64,000 bases of DNA from Methylibium sp035762065 (GTDB lineage Bacteria; Pseudomonadota; Gammaproteobacteria; Burkholderiales; Burkholderiaceae_C). Below, piece after piece: positions 22,965 to 31,940 of this stretch. The notes under the pieces were generated by a model that had not been told where the DNA came from, made no database searches, and saw nothing but the letters and a program-made list of their open reading frames with translations. A program made the translations under genes and the position numbers. Each line of letters opens with the position of its first letter. The first letter of the stretch is position 1. The stretch covers positions 124,001 through 188,000 of the forward strand of contig NZ_DASTPW010000002.1 in the NCBI RefSeq assembly GCF_035762065.1, given 5' to 3'.

Positions 22965-25900
22965 ATGAACACTCCGGCGCTGGCCTCGATCCGGCAGCGC
23001 CTCGGCGGGCGGCGGCTGCGCATCGCGGCGGCGGCGCTGATCGTCCTCGCGCTGTCGTGGACGCTGCTCGCCGGCTGGGCGCTGCCGCTTCTCGCGAAGC
23101 CGCGCATCGAGGCCGCCGCGAGCGAAGCGTTGGGCGCGCCGCTGACGATCGAGCGGCTTTCGTTCGCGCCGTGGTCGCTGCGCGCGACGCTCGAAGGCCT
23201 GCGGCTCGGCCCAGCCGAAGCGCCGTGGCTGCGCATCGCGCGCATCGTCGCCGACGGTTCGACCGAATCGCTGTGGCGTTTCGCGCCGGTGCTCGAACGC
23301 GTCGAGGTGAACGAGCCGGTCGTCGAACTTGAACGCCTGCAGGCCCGGCGCTTCAACGTCTCGCCGCTGCTCGATGCGCTGGCGCGCCGCCCGCCGGCGC
23401 CGGCCGATGCGAAGCCGGCGCGCTTCGCGCTCTACAACCTGCGACTCGCGGGCGGCCGCATGCGCTTCGTCGATCGCGTCGCCGGCACCGAGCACCTGCT
23501 CGACGGCCTGAGCCTCGGCGTGCCCTTCGTCTCGAACCTGCCGTCGAAGATCGCGATCGACGTCGAGCCGCAACTCGTCGCCACGCTCGATGGCAGCCGC
23601 ATCGACGTGCAAGGCAGGACGCTGCCCTTCCAGCAGGGCCTGCGTTCGAGCATCGACGTGAACCTGAGCGGGATCGACGTGGTGGCCTGGGCCGAGGCGC
23701 TCGCAAGCCAGTTTCCGCAGCAGCTGGGTGCGCTGCCTTTCGAGCCGCGCGGCGGCCGGCTCGATGTCGCGCTCCACATCGACTTCGAACGGCGCGACGC
23801 GCCCGAGCCGCCCTTGCTGCGCGTCACCGGCAGCGCGGCGCTGTCGGGGTTCGCGGCGCGCGTCGCGCAGCCCGCGCTCGACCTTGCGGTCGATCGGCTC
23901 GCGGTCGAAGGGCTCGACCTGCGCCCGCTGGCCGGCGAGGCGCGGATCGCGAAGCTGCGCGTGCATGCGCCGAAGCTCGAGGCCGATCTGGCACGGCTGA
24001 CAGCGAAAGCCCCGCCCGAGGCGACCAGCGCGCAAGCCGCCGCGCCTGCCCGCGGCGCCAAGACGGCTTTCGCCTGGGCGATCGACGCGATCGAGCTCGA
24101 CGCCGGCGCACTGGCGCTGTCCCACGGCGCCTGGCTGCAGCCACGGCGCTTCGCGATCGAGTCGCTGCGTGTCGACGGGCTCGGCGATCGCAGCGGTGCC
24201 GCGCCGGCGGCGCTGCTGTTGCGCGGCGCGGACGACGAGGGCGCGAAGCTGCAGCTCGAGGCGCGCATCGCGCTCGCCGAGCGCCACGTCGCGGCGAAGG
24301 CGCGGCTCGAACAGTGGGCCCCCGCCGCCTGGCTCTTGCCGTGGCGCGATCTTCTGCCGGTGCGCATCGGAGCCGGTCGCATCGACCTGCGTGCCGAAGT
24401 CGACGCCAGCCCTGCCGGGTGGACGGTGAGCGACGCGAGCGCGCAGGCCGTCGGTATCGAGGTGCGCGCGACGGATGCGGCCGGCGCCGCCGTGCACGCG
24501 TTCAAGCGCATCGACGCGAAGCTCGCGGGTGCGTCCAGCGACATGGCCCGGCCGGTCGCCTTCGAGCTTTCCGCCGAAGCCGGCCGCTCCGGCCGCATCG
24601 AGCTGAAGGGCGAGGTCGTGCCGCAGCCGCTCGCGCTGGCGAGCCGCGTGGAGATCGCCGCCTTCGATCTCGCGGGCCTGCAGCCCTACCTCGAGCCGCG
24701 GATCAACGCGACGCTGCAGTCGGCCAAGCTCGACGCGAAAGGCGAACTGAAGCTCGAGGGCACCGCCCTGCAGCCGCTCGCTTCGCTGCGCTGGAAGGGC
24801 GCCGCCGCGCTGCGCGAGCTGCGCGCGCGCGACAAGCTCAACGACGCGGAACTCCTGCGCTTCAGGCGCCTGAGCCTCGACGGCAGCGAGCTGCTGTGGC
24901 GCGCGAGCCCGACCGCCGACGCAGCCGCGCCGCTGCAGGCCGACCTCGGCCGCGTGAGCCTGGAGGATTTCTACGGCCGCGTGATCATCGATGCCGAAAG
25001 TCGCGTCAACCTGCGCGACATCGTTGTCAAGGAAGGCGGGGATCGGCGCTCGCTGACGCGGGCCGAGAACGCGGCGCCGGGGTCCGCACCGGCCGCGGCG
25101 AAGCAGCCGGAAGCGCCGGGCGCGCAACTGCGCTGGCAAGGCATCCGCGTCGCGCGCGGCGAGATCGATTTCACCGACAACTTCATCCGTCCCAACTATT
25201 CGGCGCGGCTCACCGGCGTGGCCGGCGAGGTCGCGGCGCTCGCATGGAGCGATCCCCAGCCGGCGGCGGTCAAGCTTGCCGGCCGCGTCGACGGCAGCGC
25301 GCCGCTGGAGATCGGCGGCAGCATCCATCCGCTCGGCGCGCGGCTCGCGACCGACATCACCGCGAGCGCGCGCGGCATCGACATCACGCGGCTGAGCGGC
25401 TATTCCACGCGCTACGCCGGCTACGGCGTCGAGAAGGGCACGCTGACGATGCGGGTGCGCTACCGCATCAAGGACGGCCGGCTCGAAGCCGAGAACCAGC
25501 TGGTGCTGGACCAGCTCACCTTCGGCGACCGCGTCGAGAGCCCGAACGCGCTGAAGCTGCCGGTGCAGCTCGCGGTCGCGCTGCTGAAGGACCGCAACGG
25601 CGTGATCGACGTGAATCTGCCGGTCAGCGGCAGCCTCGACGATCCGCAGTTCTCGATCGGCGGCGTGATCGCGCGGGTGCTCGTCAACCTGATCACCAAG
25701 GCGGTGACGGCGCCGTTCTCGCTGCTCGCGAACGCCTTCGGCGGCGGCAACGGCAAGGCCGACGACCTCGGCCACGTCGCTTTCGCGCCCGGATCGAGCG
25801 AACTCGACGACGCGGCCACCCAGCGGCTCGATGCGCTTGCGAAGGCCTTGATCGATCGCCCGGCGCTCAAGCTCGAAGCCACCGGCCATGCCGACCGCGC

Positions 25901-26306
25901 CGCCGACGAGGCCGCGCTGCGCCAGCAGCATGTCGAGCGGCTGATGCGCGCGGCGAAGGCGAAGTCGCTCGGCGAGCTGCCCGACGGCGTGACGCTCGGT
26001 GCCGACGAGCGCGACCGCTGGCTCGCCGCCGCCTACAAGGCGGCCGAACTCAAGACCAAGCCGCGCAACGCGCTCGGCTTCACGAAGGATCTGCCGCCCG
26101 CCGAGATGCGGTCGCTGCTTGCCGCGAGCGCGCCGATCGACGATGCCGCGTTGCGCGCGCTGGCCGACCGCCGCGGCGATCGTGTCAAGGCCGAGCTGGT
26201 CGCGCGCGTGCCGCCCGAGCGGGTGCTGCTCACCGCCTCGAAGCTCGGCCGCGACGGCCTGAAGGACGACGGGCCCACGCCGCGCGTCGATTTCGCCCTG
26301 CGCTGA
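22965..26306 (+). CDS. AsmA-like DUF748 giant envelope protein with C-terminal OmpA-like segment
   Basis: A 1113-residue protein anchored by one N-terminal helix (residues about 18-42). The rest is beta-rich with many AsmA-like strands (EVNEPVVELERLQARRFNVSPLL; GEIDFTDNFIRPNYSARLTGVAG), which places it in the DUF748/AsmA-like group thought to bridge inner and outer membranes for lipid transport. After LINLITKAVTAPFSLLANAFGG the end has a degenerate OmpA-like stretch (VAFAPGSSELDDAATQRLDALAKAL). It starts four bases after gph. Function in this organism is inferred only from the fold family. Confidence 0.85.
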   Translation: MNTPALASIRQRLGGRRLRIAAAALIVLALSWTLLAGWALPLLAKPRIEAAASEALGAPLTIERLSFAPWSLRATLEGLRLGPAEAPWLRIARIVADGSTESLWRFAPVLERVEVNEPVVELERLQARRFNVSPLLDALARRPPAPADAKPARFALYNLRLAGGRMRFVDRVAGTEHLLDGLSLGVPFVSNLPSKIAIDVEPQLVATLDGSRIDVQGRTLPFQQGLRSSIDVNLSGIDVVAWAEALASQFPQQLGALPFEPRGGRLDVALHIDFERRDAPEPPLLRVTGSAALSGFAARVAQPALDLAVDRLAVEGLDLRPLAGEARIAKLRVHAPKLEADLARLTAKAPPEATSAQAAAPARGAKTAFAWAIDAIELDAGALALSHGAWLQPRRFAIESLRVDGLGDRSGAAPAALLLRGADDEGAKLQLEARIALAERHVAAKARLEQWAPAAWLLPWRDLLPVRIGAGRIDLRAEVDASPAGWTVSDASAQAVGIEVRATDAAGAAVHAFKRIDAKLAGASSDMARPVAFELSAEAGRSGRIELKGEVVPQPLALASRVEIAAFDLAGLQPYLEPRINATLQSAKLDAKGELKLEGTALQPLASLRWKGAAALRELRARDKLNDAELLRFRRLSLDGSELLWRASPTADAAAPLQADLGRVSLEDFYGRVIIDAESRVNLRDIVVKEGGDRRSLTRAENAAPGSAPAAAKQPEAPGAQLRWQGIRVARGEIDFTDNFIRPNYSARLTGVAGEVAALAWSDPQPAAVKLAGRVDGSAPLEIGGSIHPLGARLATDITASARGIDITRLSGYSTRYAGYGVEKGTLTMRVRYRIKDGRLEAENQLVLDQLTFGDRVESPNALKLPVQLAVALLKDRNGVIDVNLPVSGSLDDPQFSIGGVIARVLVNLITKAVTAPFSLLANAFGGGNGKADDLGHVAFAPGSSELDDAATQRLDALAKALIDRPALKLEATGHADRAADEAALRQQHVERLMRAAKAKSLGELPDGVTLGADERDRWLAAAYKAAELKTKPRNALGFTKDLPPAEMRSLLAASAPIDDAALRALADRRGDRVKAELVARVPPERVLLTASKLGRDGLKDDGPTPRVDFALR

Positions 26307-26343
26307 GCAAAGCCTTCAGCGGCGCCGTGAACATGGCGCCTCC

Positions 26344-26349
26344 TAGAAT
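26344..26349 (+). promoter_or_regulatory. -10 element of the tmRNA promoter
   Basis: TAGAAT ends 9 bases before the predicted 5' G of tmRNA. No good -35 hexamer is visible at 16-18 bp spacing in the 52-base gap after the DUF748 gene. Confidence 0.4.
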
Positions 26350-26358
26350 CGCGTTCTT

Positions 26359-26731
26359 GGGCCCGACCTGGTTTCGACGTGGGTGCGGATCTGGAATGGG
26401 GCATGCCGAGCATCAGTGAGCTCGTAAATCCAGCTGAAACAAACCAACTGCGAACGAAGATCGTTTCGCCCTCGCCGCTTAAACACCGGTGAGCGTCTCA
26501 ACGGCAGGCCGATGGGCCGGGCCCAAGCCGCAAGGCCGAAGGCTGAGACGTCATGCACATCGGCTGGTCTTGCGTCGGGTCACTTGGCGCAAGGCGAGAT
26601 CTAGGTGACTGGCGCCTCCCGCAGCGTGCACCTGCGCGGCGATGGCGTGAGATCCAAACCAGGCCGCTAAGCATGTAGATCCACCCGGTGATGGCTTGCG
26701 GACGGGGGTTCGATTCCCCCCGGGTCCACCA
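26359..26731 (+). ncRNA. ssrA: Transfer-messenger RNA (tmRNA)
   Basis: Rescues stalled ribosomes with SmpB. The 5' end GGGCCCG pairs with CGGGTCC at 26721-26727 (one G-U), followed by discriminator A and an encoded CCA at 26729-26731. The T-arm is GGGGG-TTCGATT-CCCCC (26704-26720). The 5' domain contains the conserved TGGTTTCGACG. The tag reading frame runs 26450-26482: Ala-Asn-Glu-Asp-Arg-Phe-Ala-Leu-Ala-Ala-stop. The one-piece form has the usual length of about 370 bases. Protein frames predicted over this interval are false. Confidence 0.96.
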
Positions 26732-26740
26732 TTCTTTCCA

Positions 26741-26763
26741 GCGCGGCTGTCCAGGAGCCGCGC
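26741..26763 (+). terminator. Hairpin downstream of tmRNA
   Basis: An 8-bp stem (GCGCGGCT/AGCCGCGC) with a 7-base loop begins 9 bases after the tmRNA CCA. No U-tract follows, so it could be a weak terminator or a 3' processing barrier. Confidence 0.45.
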
Positions 26764-26810
26764 TTGCCATCTGGCTTCAGCGGCGGCCCGTTTCGCCGCA
26801 GGAGAAACCG

Positions 26811-26885
26811 ATGGTCATGCTGCTTCCCTTCTGGCTTCTGCTCGCTCCCGTCGTCTGGGCCTTGCTCACCCTGGGCAAGCGTTGA
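26811..26885 (+). CDS. 24-residue hydrophobic micro-protein
   Basis: The ATG is preceded at ideal spacing by AGGAGA (26800-26805). The product is almost entirely one transmembrane helix with two prolines, two tryptophans and a positively charged end (GKR), so it should insert in the inner membrane with its C-terminus inside. It lies between tmRNA and an acetyltransferase gene whose ATG is 14 bases after its stop, so the two may be co-translated. It is too short for family recognition. The strong ribosome site and the fully hydrophobic composition support a real gene. Confidence 0.55.
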   Translation: MVMLLPFWLLLAPVVWALLTLGKR

Positions 26886-26899
26886 GTCGGCGCCCCTCG

Positions 26900-27475
26900 A
26901 TGCCCGCCACGGCGGGCGAGGGGCAGCGCGCAAGGATGCTCGCCGGCGAGCCTTACTTCGCCAGCGACCCGGAGCTCGTCGCGGCCCAGGTGCGCGCGCA
27001 GACCCGGGTCGACCGCTTCAACGCAAGCGCGTCGGGCGCCGAGCCGGAGCGCCGGGCGCTGCTCGAGGACCTGTTCGCCCGCTTCGGCGAAGGCTCGGTG
27101 CTCCGCCCGACACTGCGCTGCGATTACGGCTTCAACATCTCGATCGGCGCGCGCAGCTTCATCAACTTCGGCTGCGTGATGCTCGACTGCAACCGCATCA
27201 CGATCGGCGACGAAGTCCAGATCGCCCCCGGCGTCCACCTCTACACCGCGACCCACCCGATCGACGCCGCGCTGCGCCGTGCCGGCTGGGAATCGGCGCT
27301 GCCGGTGACGATCGCCGACGGCGTCTGGCTCGGCGGCGGCGTCATCGTCAACCCGGGCGTCACGGTGGGCGAGAACTCGGTCGTCGGCGCGGGCAGCGTC
27401 GTCACGCGCGACGTGCCCCCGGGCGTTGTCGCCGCCGGCAACCCTTGCCGCGTGCTGAGGCGCCTGAACGATTGA
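26900..27475 (+). CDS. Sugar O-acetyltransferase, LacA/Maa hexapeptide type
   Basis: A 191-residue left-handed beta-helix acetyltransferase. The N-terminal MAC-type domain (RMLAGEPYFASDPELVAAQVRAQ) and hexapeptide repeats (ISIGARSFINFGCVMLDCNRITIGDEVQIAPGV, then VWLGGGVIVNPGVTVGENSVVGAGSVV) match maltose/galactoside acetyltransferases, with the catalytic His in YTATHPID. It transfers acetyl from acetyl-CoA to a sugar; the substrate is unknown. Longer frames upstream run into tmRNA and are rejected. Confidence 0.87.
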   Translation: MPATAGEGQRARMLAGEPYFASDPELVAAQVRAQTRVDRFNASASGAEPERRALLEDLFARFGEGSVLRPTLRCDYGFNISIGARSFINFGCVMLDCNRITIGDEVQIAPGVHLYTATHPIDAALRRAGWESALPVTIADGVWLGGGVIVNPGVTVGENSVVGAGSVVTRDVPPGVVAAGNPCRVLRRLND

Positions 27476-27549
27476 CGCGAGCGCCCGGCCCGCAGCCGGT
27501 GCGCGGCTTGCCCGCCACGGCCCAGCCCTCGCTTCCGAGATCCGCCGTC

Positions 27550-28443
27550 ATGTTCGAGCATCTGCTGAGCGCCTTGCCCGAGGCCGCGCGCGCCTGCCGC
27601 GCGCTGTACGACCTGCCGACCGGCGGCTACCACCTGCCACCGCGCCACGAGCATCGCCCCCTTTCGATGGACGACGTGCCGGCCTGCCGCCAGCAGTACA
27701 CCCGCGTGCAATTCGATTGCGTGGAGGTGCCTGTCGCCGACCTGCTCTACACGCTGGTCGTCAACACCGCGAGCCGCCGCCTGCTCGAGACCGGCACCTC
27801 GCGTGGTTTCTCGACCTGCCACCTGGCCGCCGGCGCGCGCTTCGACGGCGGCGAGGCGGCGCAGCTGGTCACGATCGATCCACAGCCGACCGCGCATCCG
27901 ATGTTCGAGGGCAGTGCGCTCGCCGGGTCGATCCAGCCGCTGCACGCCGATTCGCTGCAGCTCGACCCCCGCGCGCTGGTCGCGCAGGGTGAGTTCGATT
28001 TCATGTTCTTCGACTCGCTGCACACCTACGCGCACCTGTCGGCCGAACTCGCGCTCTACTTGCCGGCGCTGAAGCTCGGCGGGCTGTTCATGCTGCACGA
28101 CACGCTGGTCTACGACGACCTCGGCCTCGTCGTGCTCGCGGCCTCGGCCTCGCGCGCGCTCGAAGTGGTGTCGCTCGCGACGCACCGCCGCCACGACGAG
28201 CCCTCGAGGCGCCCCGGCGTCAGCGTCTTCCGCAAGATCGCGCCGATCGCGCCCGGCGCACTGCGCTTCCCGGACCTGGGCGGCATCGTCGAAGGCGAGC
28301 GCAAATGCGTGCGGCAACCGGCGGCGATCATTGATCGCAGCGGCATGGTGTTCACCGATGCGCGCTACACCGCGCACCGCCTGCATCGCGACGGCGCGCG
28401 CAGCGACTGGAGCCCGGCGCTGCTCGAACCTGCCGCCGACTGA
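27550..28443 (+). CDS. Class I SAM-dependent methyltransferase-like protein
   Basis: A 297-residue protein. LLETGTSRGFSTCHLAAGAR is a motif-I variant (residues about 80-98), followed by LVTIDPQP and FDFMFFDSLHTYAHLSAELALYLPALKLGGLFMLHD, which is the pattern of Methyltransf_24-type enzymes that modify sugars or small molecules. No specific substrate can be named. The start at 27550 has only a weak ribosome site. It is followed by a strong hairpin and convergent DUF2382 genes. It could take part in surface-glycan modification given the glycosyltransferases that follow. Confidence 0.75.
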   Translation: MFEHLLSALPEAARACRALYDLPTGGYHLPPRHEHRPLSMDDVPACRQQYTRVQFDCVEVPVADLLYTLVVNTASRRLLETGTSRGFSTCHLAAGARFDGGEAAQLVTIDPQPTAHPMFEGSALAGSIQPLHADSLQLDPRALVAQGEFDFMFFDSLHTYAHLSAELALYLPALKLGGLFMLHDTLVYDDLGLVVLAASASRALEVVSLATHRRHDEPSRRPGVSVFRKIAPIAPGALRFPDLGGIVEGERKCVRQPAAIIDRSGMVFTDARYTAHRLHRDGARSDWSPALLEPAAD

Positions 28444-28450
28444 AGGCGGC

Positions 28451-28480
28451 GAGGCCGCCGGCTGACGCGCCGGCGGCCTC
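28451..28480. terminator. Bidirectional hairpin terminator
   Basis: An 11-bp perfect GC stem (GAGGCCGCCGG/CCGGCGGCCTC) with an 8-base loop sits 8 bases after the methyltransferase stop and 12 bases after the end of the convergent DUF2382 gene. It has no U-tract. Confidence 0.65.
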
Positions 28481-28491
28481 GCGTCAGGGGA

Positions 28492-29433
28492 TCAGGCCGC
28501 CATCCGCCGTTCCTTGCCGGTGTAGCTGCCCACCGGGTTCATGCGCCGCTCCGGGCCTCGGTAGACCGGCCGCGCCATCGCGCCGGCCATGCCGCCCACG
28601 CCGCTGCCGGCCGCTGGCTGGTCGTGCAGGCCCTCGACCTCGACGTCGCTGCGGCGCACCGAGTCCCGAATCGTTTCCGTCCGGCCGGTGACCTTCTTGC
28701 CGACCTGCACCTCCTCGACCACGCGCGCGGTCTTGGAGACCACCGGCTCCTCGCGACTCTCGCGCACCTCGATCGTCTGCTCGCTGAAGGCGTTCTGCAG
28801 GTCGGCCGGCGAAGCCTGGCGGTCGACCGGGCGGCGATCGACCACCGCGCGCTCCTCGCGCAGCTCGATGTCCTCCTCGACCGGCGTCTCGATCAGGCGG
28901 CGGTGCACGCGCACGCCGCCGCTCTGCACGGTGCGCTTGCCCACCGCCAGTTCTTCCTGCACGACTTGCATCGAGCCGCCGTCCTTCACGCCGGCGTAGG
29001 CCGCGCGCTCGCGCTCCATCTCGTCGGCGCCGTAGGGCTGCGCGGTGGGGTCGTAGCCGGTGTAGCCGCCCGAGCGCCAGTACTCGACGCGCCGGTCGAT
29101 GTCGTCGGCGCCGTGCTTCTCGAGGATGGAACGCACCTCGTCGGCGCGGTCGTCCTGCGTGTCGTCGAGCCGCACGCTGAGCAGCGTGCTGCCGCGACGC
29201 ACCGCCTCGGCGTAGTGGCCCGAGTCGTCTTCGTCTTCGCCCAGGCCAAACAGCTTCGCGAAGAAGCCGCGGCGGTCCTGGTGAGGCGTGGTGGTCGACG
29301 GCGTCTGCGTCATCCGCGTGCCGTCGGAACTGAGGTTGATCGCGTCGGGCGCGATGCCCGTGTCGCGTAGCGCCTCCGCGGCGCGCTCCGCGCTGCTGTA
29401 GTCGTCGAACATGGCTACGACCGTGCTGCTCAT
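28492..29433 (-). CDS. DUF2382 (YsnF/AvaK-like) stress protein
   Basis: A 313-residue protein. The N-terminal 100 residues resemble the general-stress fold (VVAMFDDYSSAERAAEALRDTGI ... STLLSVRLDDTQDDRADEVRSILEKHGA), followed by a linker with aromatic repeats and a C-terminal DUF2382 domain (MQVVQEELAVGKRTVQSGGVRVHRRLIE to EEPVVSKTARVVEEVQVGKKV). The end has two GxERRMxP-type motifs. AAGGAG lies seven bases before the ATG at 29433. It may act in envelope or desiccation stress, but no function is established. It forms a pair with the next gene. Confidence 0.8.
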   Translation of the reverse strand: MSSTVVAMFDDYSSAERAAEALRDTGIAPDAINLSSDGTRMTQTPSTTTPHQDRRGFFAKLFGLGEDEDDSGHYAEAVRRGSTLLSVRLDDTQDDRADEVRSILEKHGADDIDRRVEYWRSGGYTGYDPTAQPYGADEMERERAAYAGVKDGGSMQVVQEELAVGKRTVQSGGVRVHRRLIETPVEEDIELREERAVVDRRPVDRQASPADLQNAFSEQTIEVRESREEPVVSKTARVVEEVQVGKKVTGRTETIRDSVRRSDVEVEGLHDQPAAGSGVGGMAGAMARPVYRGPERRMNPVGSYTGKERRMAA

Positions 29434-29578
29434 TTCAGATCTCCTTGATGCCTCGCTCCGCGGCGTTCGCACGGAGCCTCGGCGATTGCGGCACTGCAGG
29501 TGCCGTGACTGGTGTGGGTGTTGGACGATGCGACGACGCTTCCCGCCCGAGAAGTTCGGCAATGGGCATGCCGCCCGT

Positions 29579-30091
29579 TCAGTCGCGCGTGGTCGACCCG
29601 TCCGGCGCGACGTCGCGGTGCTCGACGCTCACCCGCTCGCGCCGCCGGCTCAACTGCAGCGTCCGATCGAAGGGCACGCGGCGCAGGCTGACGTGCAGTT
29701 CTTCGGCGAGCACCAGCTCGCGCACGATGCGCACGCGCTCCTCGTAGACCGGCACGATCGTCACGCCCCGCTCGGTGCGCGGCGGGCTGGCGGCATCCAC
29801 CACGCGGCCGATCGGCACGCGGCGCACCTCCGCGTATTCCTGGAAGCCGGTTTCATGCAGCGCCTCGGTCTCGTCGTGCACCGTCTTGTGGATGTGCAGG
29901 ACGCCGGTGACGACGCGCTCGCGCCCGATCCGGGCTTCTTCCTCCAGCACGCCGATCGTCGACGGCTCGTCGCCCGCGGCAGGCTGGGCGGCGGCCGGAG
30001 GCGGCGGTGGCGAGGAGGGCGACATTGGGGACGGGCTCATTGGCGTCGGCTCGGCAACGAAGACGCAACGGCCCGGTCGGGCAAGGCGCAT
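29579..30091 (-). CDS. Short DUF2382 domain protein
   Basis: Up to 170 residues, with a proline/serine-rich start and one DUF2382 domain (STIGVLEEEARIGRERVVTGVLHIHKTVHDETEAL ... RVRIVRELVLAEELHVSLRRVPFDRTLQLSRRRERVSVEHRD). The start is uncertain: ATGs at 30091, 30040 and 30025 are in frame and none has a clear ribosome site; the first lies 18 bases after the glycosyltransferase stop. The 145-base gap after it up to the DUF2382 partner at 29433 shows no clear promoter. Confidence 0.65.
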   Translation of the reverse strand: MRLARPGRCVFVAEPTPMSPSPMSPSSPPPPPAAAQPAAGDEPSTIGVLEEEARIGRERVVTGVLHIHKTVHDETEALHETGFQEYAEVRRVPIGRVVDAASPPRTERGVTIVPVYEERVRIVRELVLAEELHVSLRRVPFDRTLQLSRRRERVSVEHRDVAPDGSTTRD

Positions 30092-30109
30092 GCCGCGCCG
30101 GGGCGCGCC

Positions 30110-31930
30110 TCAGCCGTCCGCGACCGACACCGCTGCCTCGGGCTGCGTCGCGGGCGCCGGCGCCCGCGACGGCGCGGGCCGGTAGGTGCGGCGCCAGAAC
30201 GCCGCGGTGCTCATCTCGGTGACGCCGCGCTCGTAGGCCTGCTGCAGCGGCCCGAGCCGGCGCCGGAACGCGAACCAGGTGGCCACGAAGGCGCGCAGCT
30301 CGGCGAAGAAGCGCTTGCGGTCGAAGTGGGCGAGGTAGCCGGTGCCGCTGCCGGCGTGTTCGTAAAGCACGTGCCGGTAACGGAACACCGCGCTCGCGCG
30401 GCCGTGGAAGCTCTTGTCGAGCACGGTGGTGCGGTCCATCAGCAGCGCACGCGGCAGCACGAAGCCCTGCAGCGTCAGCGCACGCGCCAGCCGGCGCAGC
30501 GGCGACTCCTCGCGCCGGCGTGCCGGCCGCAGGCCGCGCTGCCCGTGGTCGAGCGGCGCGAGCTTCTCGCGCGGCAGCCAGGCGCCGATCTCGGCGCGCA
30601 CCGCATGCAGATCGAGGTGCTCGCGGAAGAAGTCGGGGCCCTGCATCACGTGCCGCAGGGCGAGCGTCACCGCGCGCGCGCTGCTGTAGTGGTAACTGGT
30701 CAGCGCCTTGAGGAACAGCCGGGTCGCGACCCAGCGCACCCGCGACGCCGCGCCCGCGCGATCGAGCAACGCGAGCACCAGGTGGTAGCGCGCGTCGAGG
30801 TAGGCGGTCAGCGGGCTGTGCTTGACGCCGAAGTCCTCGCCGAAGCAGCCGACGCCGTTGAGCGTCGCGATCGTGAAGCGGTTCGCCAAGCCGAACTGGA
30901 TGTCGTCGCCGCGCACGAAGAAGGGGAAGGGGAAGTGGCGCACCTCGCGCAGCGGGAAGGCGAAGAACCACCAGGCGCCGTAGTCGGGCGCCGCGCTCGC
31001 GCGTTCGGCCCGCAGCAGGTCTTCGACGCGGCGCATGTCGAGGCCAGGGGAGATCGGGCGCACCTGATGGTCGAAGCGCGCGCCCTTCTCCAGCAGGTGC
31101 CAGGGCGCGGCCTCGCGCAGCAGCGAGCCGGCGACCGCCTGCTTCGGATCGCGCGCGTGCTCCAGCAGCGCGAAGCTGCGCGCGATCGACTCGCTCTCGC
31201 AGGAGGCGTCGTCGTCCATGAACAGCGCGTGGCTGTGCTGGCCGCCGTCGATCAGCTCGAGCAGGCCGCGCGCGAAGCCGCCGGTGCCGCCGAAGTTGCG
31301 GTTCGTGATCACCGTGGTGCCGGGCTGCGACACCGCCGGCAGATTGCGCGAGTTGTCCACCACGGTCAGCGTGACGCGGCCCTGCAGGTCCGGCCGCGCG
31401 AGCACCTGGCGGCCGATGCGCTCGATCGCCGGCATCACCTGCGCGACGCGGTCGAAGTGCGTGATCACGAGGCCCAGCCGCACCGCGTTCGGCGGCTCGT
31501 CGTCGGTGACGTAGCGGGCCGCGTCGAGCACGCCGGCCTCGAGCGAGCGCAGCCGGGCGAACAGCAGCCCGTCATGCAGCGTCGCGAAGGCCGGAAGCTC
31601 GATGCGATGCGCCCGGCCCGGCTCGAGCCTCACCGCCTGTTCGGCGAGCCATGCCGAGGCCTGGCCGAGCCGGTGCAACCCGAAGCTCACCACGAACGAG
31701 CCTTCGCCTTCGAGCTCCATCGCGAGGCTGCGCACCGCGCAAAGCCGGCGCCAGACGCCGACCGTCAGGCCGTTGTAGAAGGTGTCGGTCGAGGCGACGC
31801 CGCCGCGCTCGAACAGCAGCCTCGGCGTGCCGAGCACCGCCCAGGCCCGGTCGTTCAGCCGCAGGTACATCGACTCGTCGGCCGCCACTTCGAGGTTGGG
31901 CAGCACCAGGCTCTGCAGCGTGTGGCTCAT
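30110..31930 (-). CDS. GlfT2-like galactofuranosyl-type glycosyltransferase
   Basis: A 606-residue GT2-superfamily enzyme. An N-terminal beta-sandwich (residues 1-140) precedes the GT-A domain with VVDNSRNLP, NRNFGGTGGFARGL and the metal-binding triple Asp in ALFMDDDASCES (239-241). Downstream are WWFFAFP and FFVRGDDIQFGLANR, the arrangement of mycobacterial GlfT2. It should extend a polysaccharide on the cytoplasmic face using a nucleotide sugar (galactofuranose is an inference from the family). It lies 10 bases from an ABC exporter gene. Confidence 0.82.
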   Translation of the reverse strand: MSHTLQSLVLPNLEVAADESMYLRLNDRAWAVLGTPRLLFERGGVASTDTFYNGLTVGVWRRLCAVRSLAMELEGEGSFVVSFGLHRLGQASAWLAEQAVRLEPGRAHRIELPAFATLHDGLLFARLRSLEAGVLDAARYVTDDEPPNAVRLGLVITHFDRVAQVMPAIERIGRQVLARPDLQGRVTLTVVDNSRNLPAVSQPGTTVITNRNFGGTGGFARGLLELIDGGQHSHALFMDDDASCESESIARSFALLEHARDPKQAVAGSLLREAAPWHLLEKGARFDHQVRPISPGLDMRRVEDLLRAERASAAPDYGAWWFFAFPLREVRHFPFPFFVRGDDIQFGLANRFTIATLNGVGCFGEDFGVKHSPLTAYLDARYHLVLALLDRAGAASRVRWVATRLFLKALTSYHYSSARAVTLALRHVMQGPDFFREHLDLHAVRAEIGAWLPREKLAPLDHGQRGLRPARRREESPLRRLARALTLQGFVLPRALLMDRTTVLDKSFHGRASAVFRYRHVLYEHAGSGTGYLAHFDRKRFFAELRAFVATWFAFRRRLGPLQQAYERGVTEMSTAAFWRRTYRPAPSRAPAPATQPEAAVSVADG

Positions 31931-31940
31931 CGCTCGTCCT

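Noticed and set aside
26343..26933. Several short minus- and plus-strand protein frames over 26.3-26.9 kb
   Set aside because: They lie on tmRNA and its 3' flank, where the acceptor, T-arm and tag prove an RNA gene.
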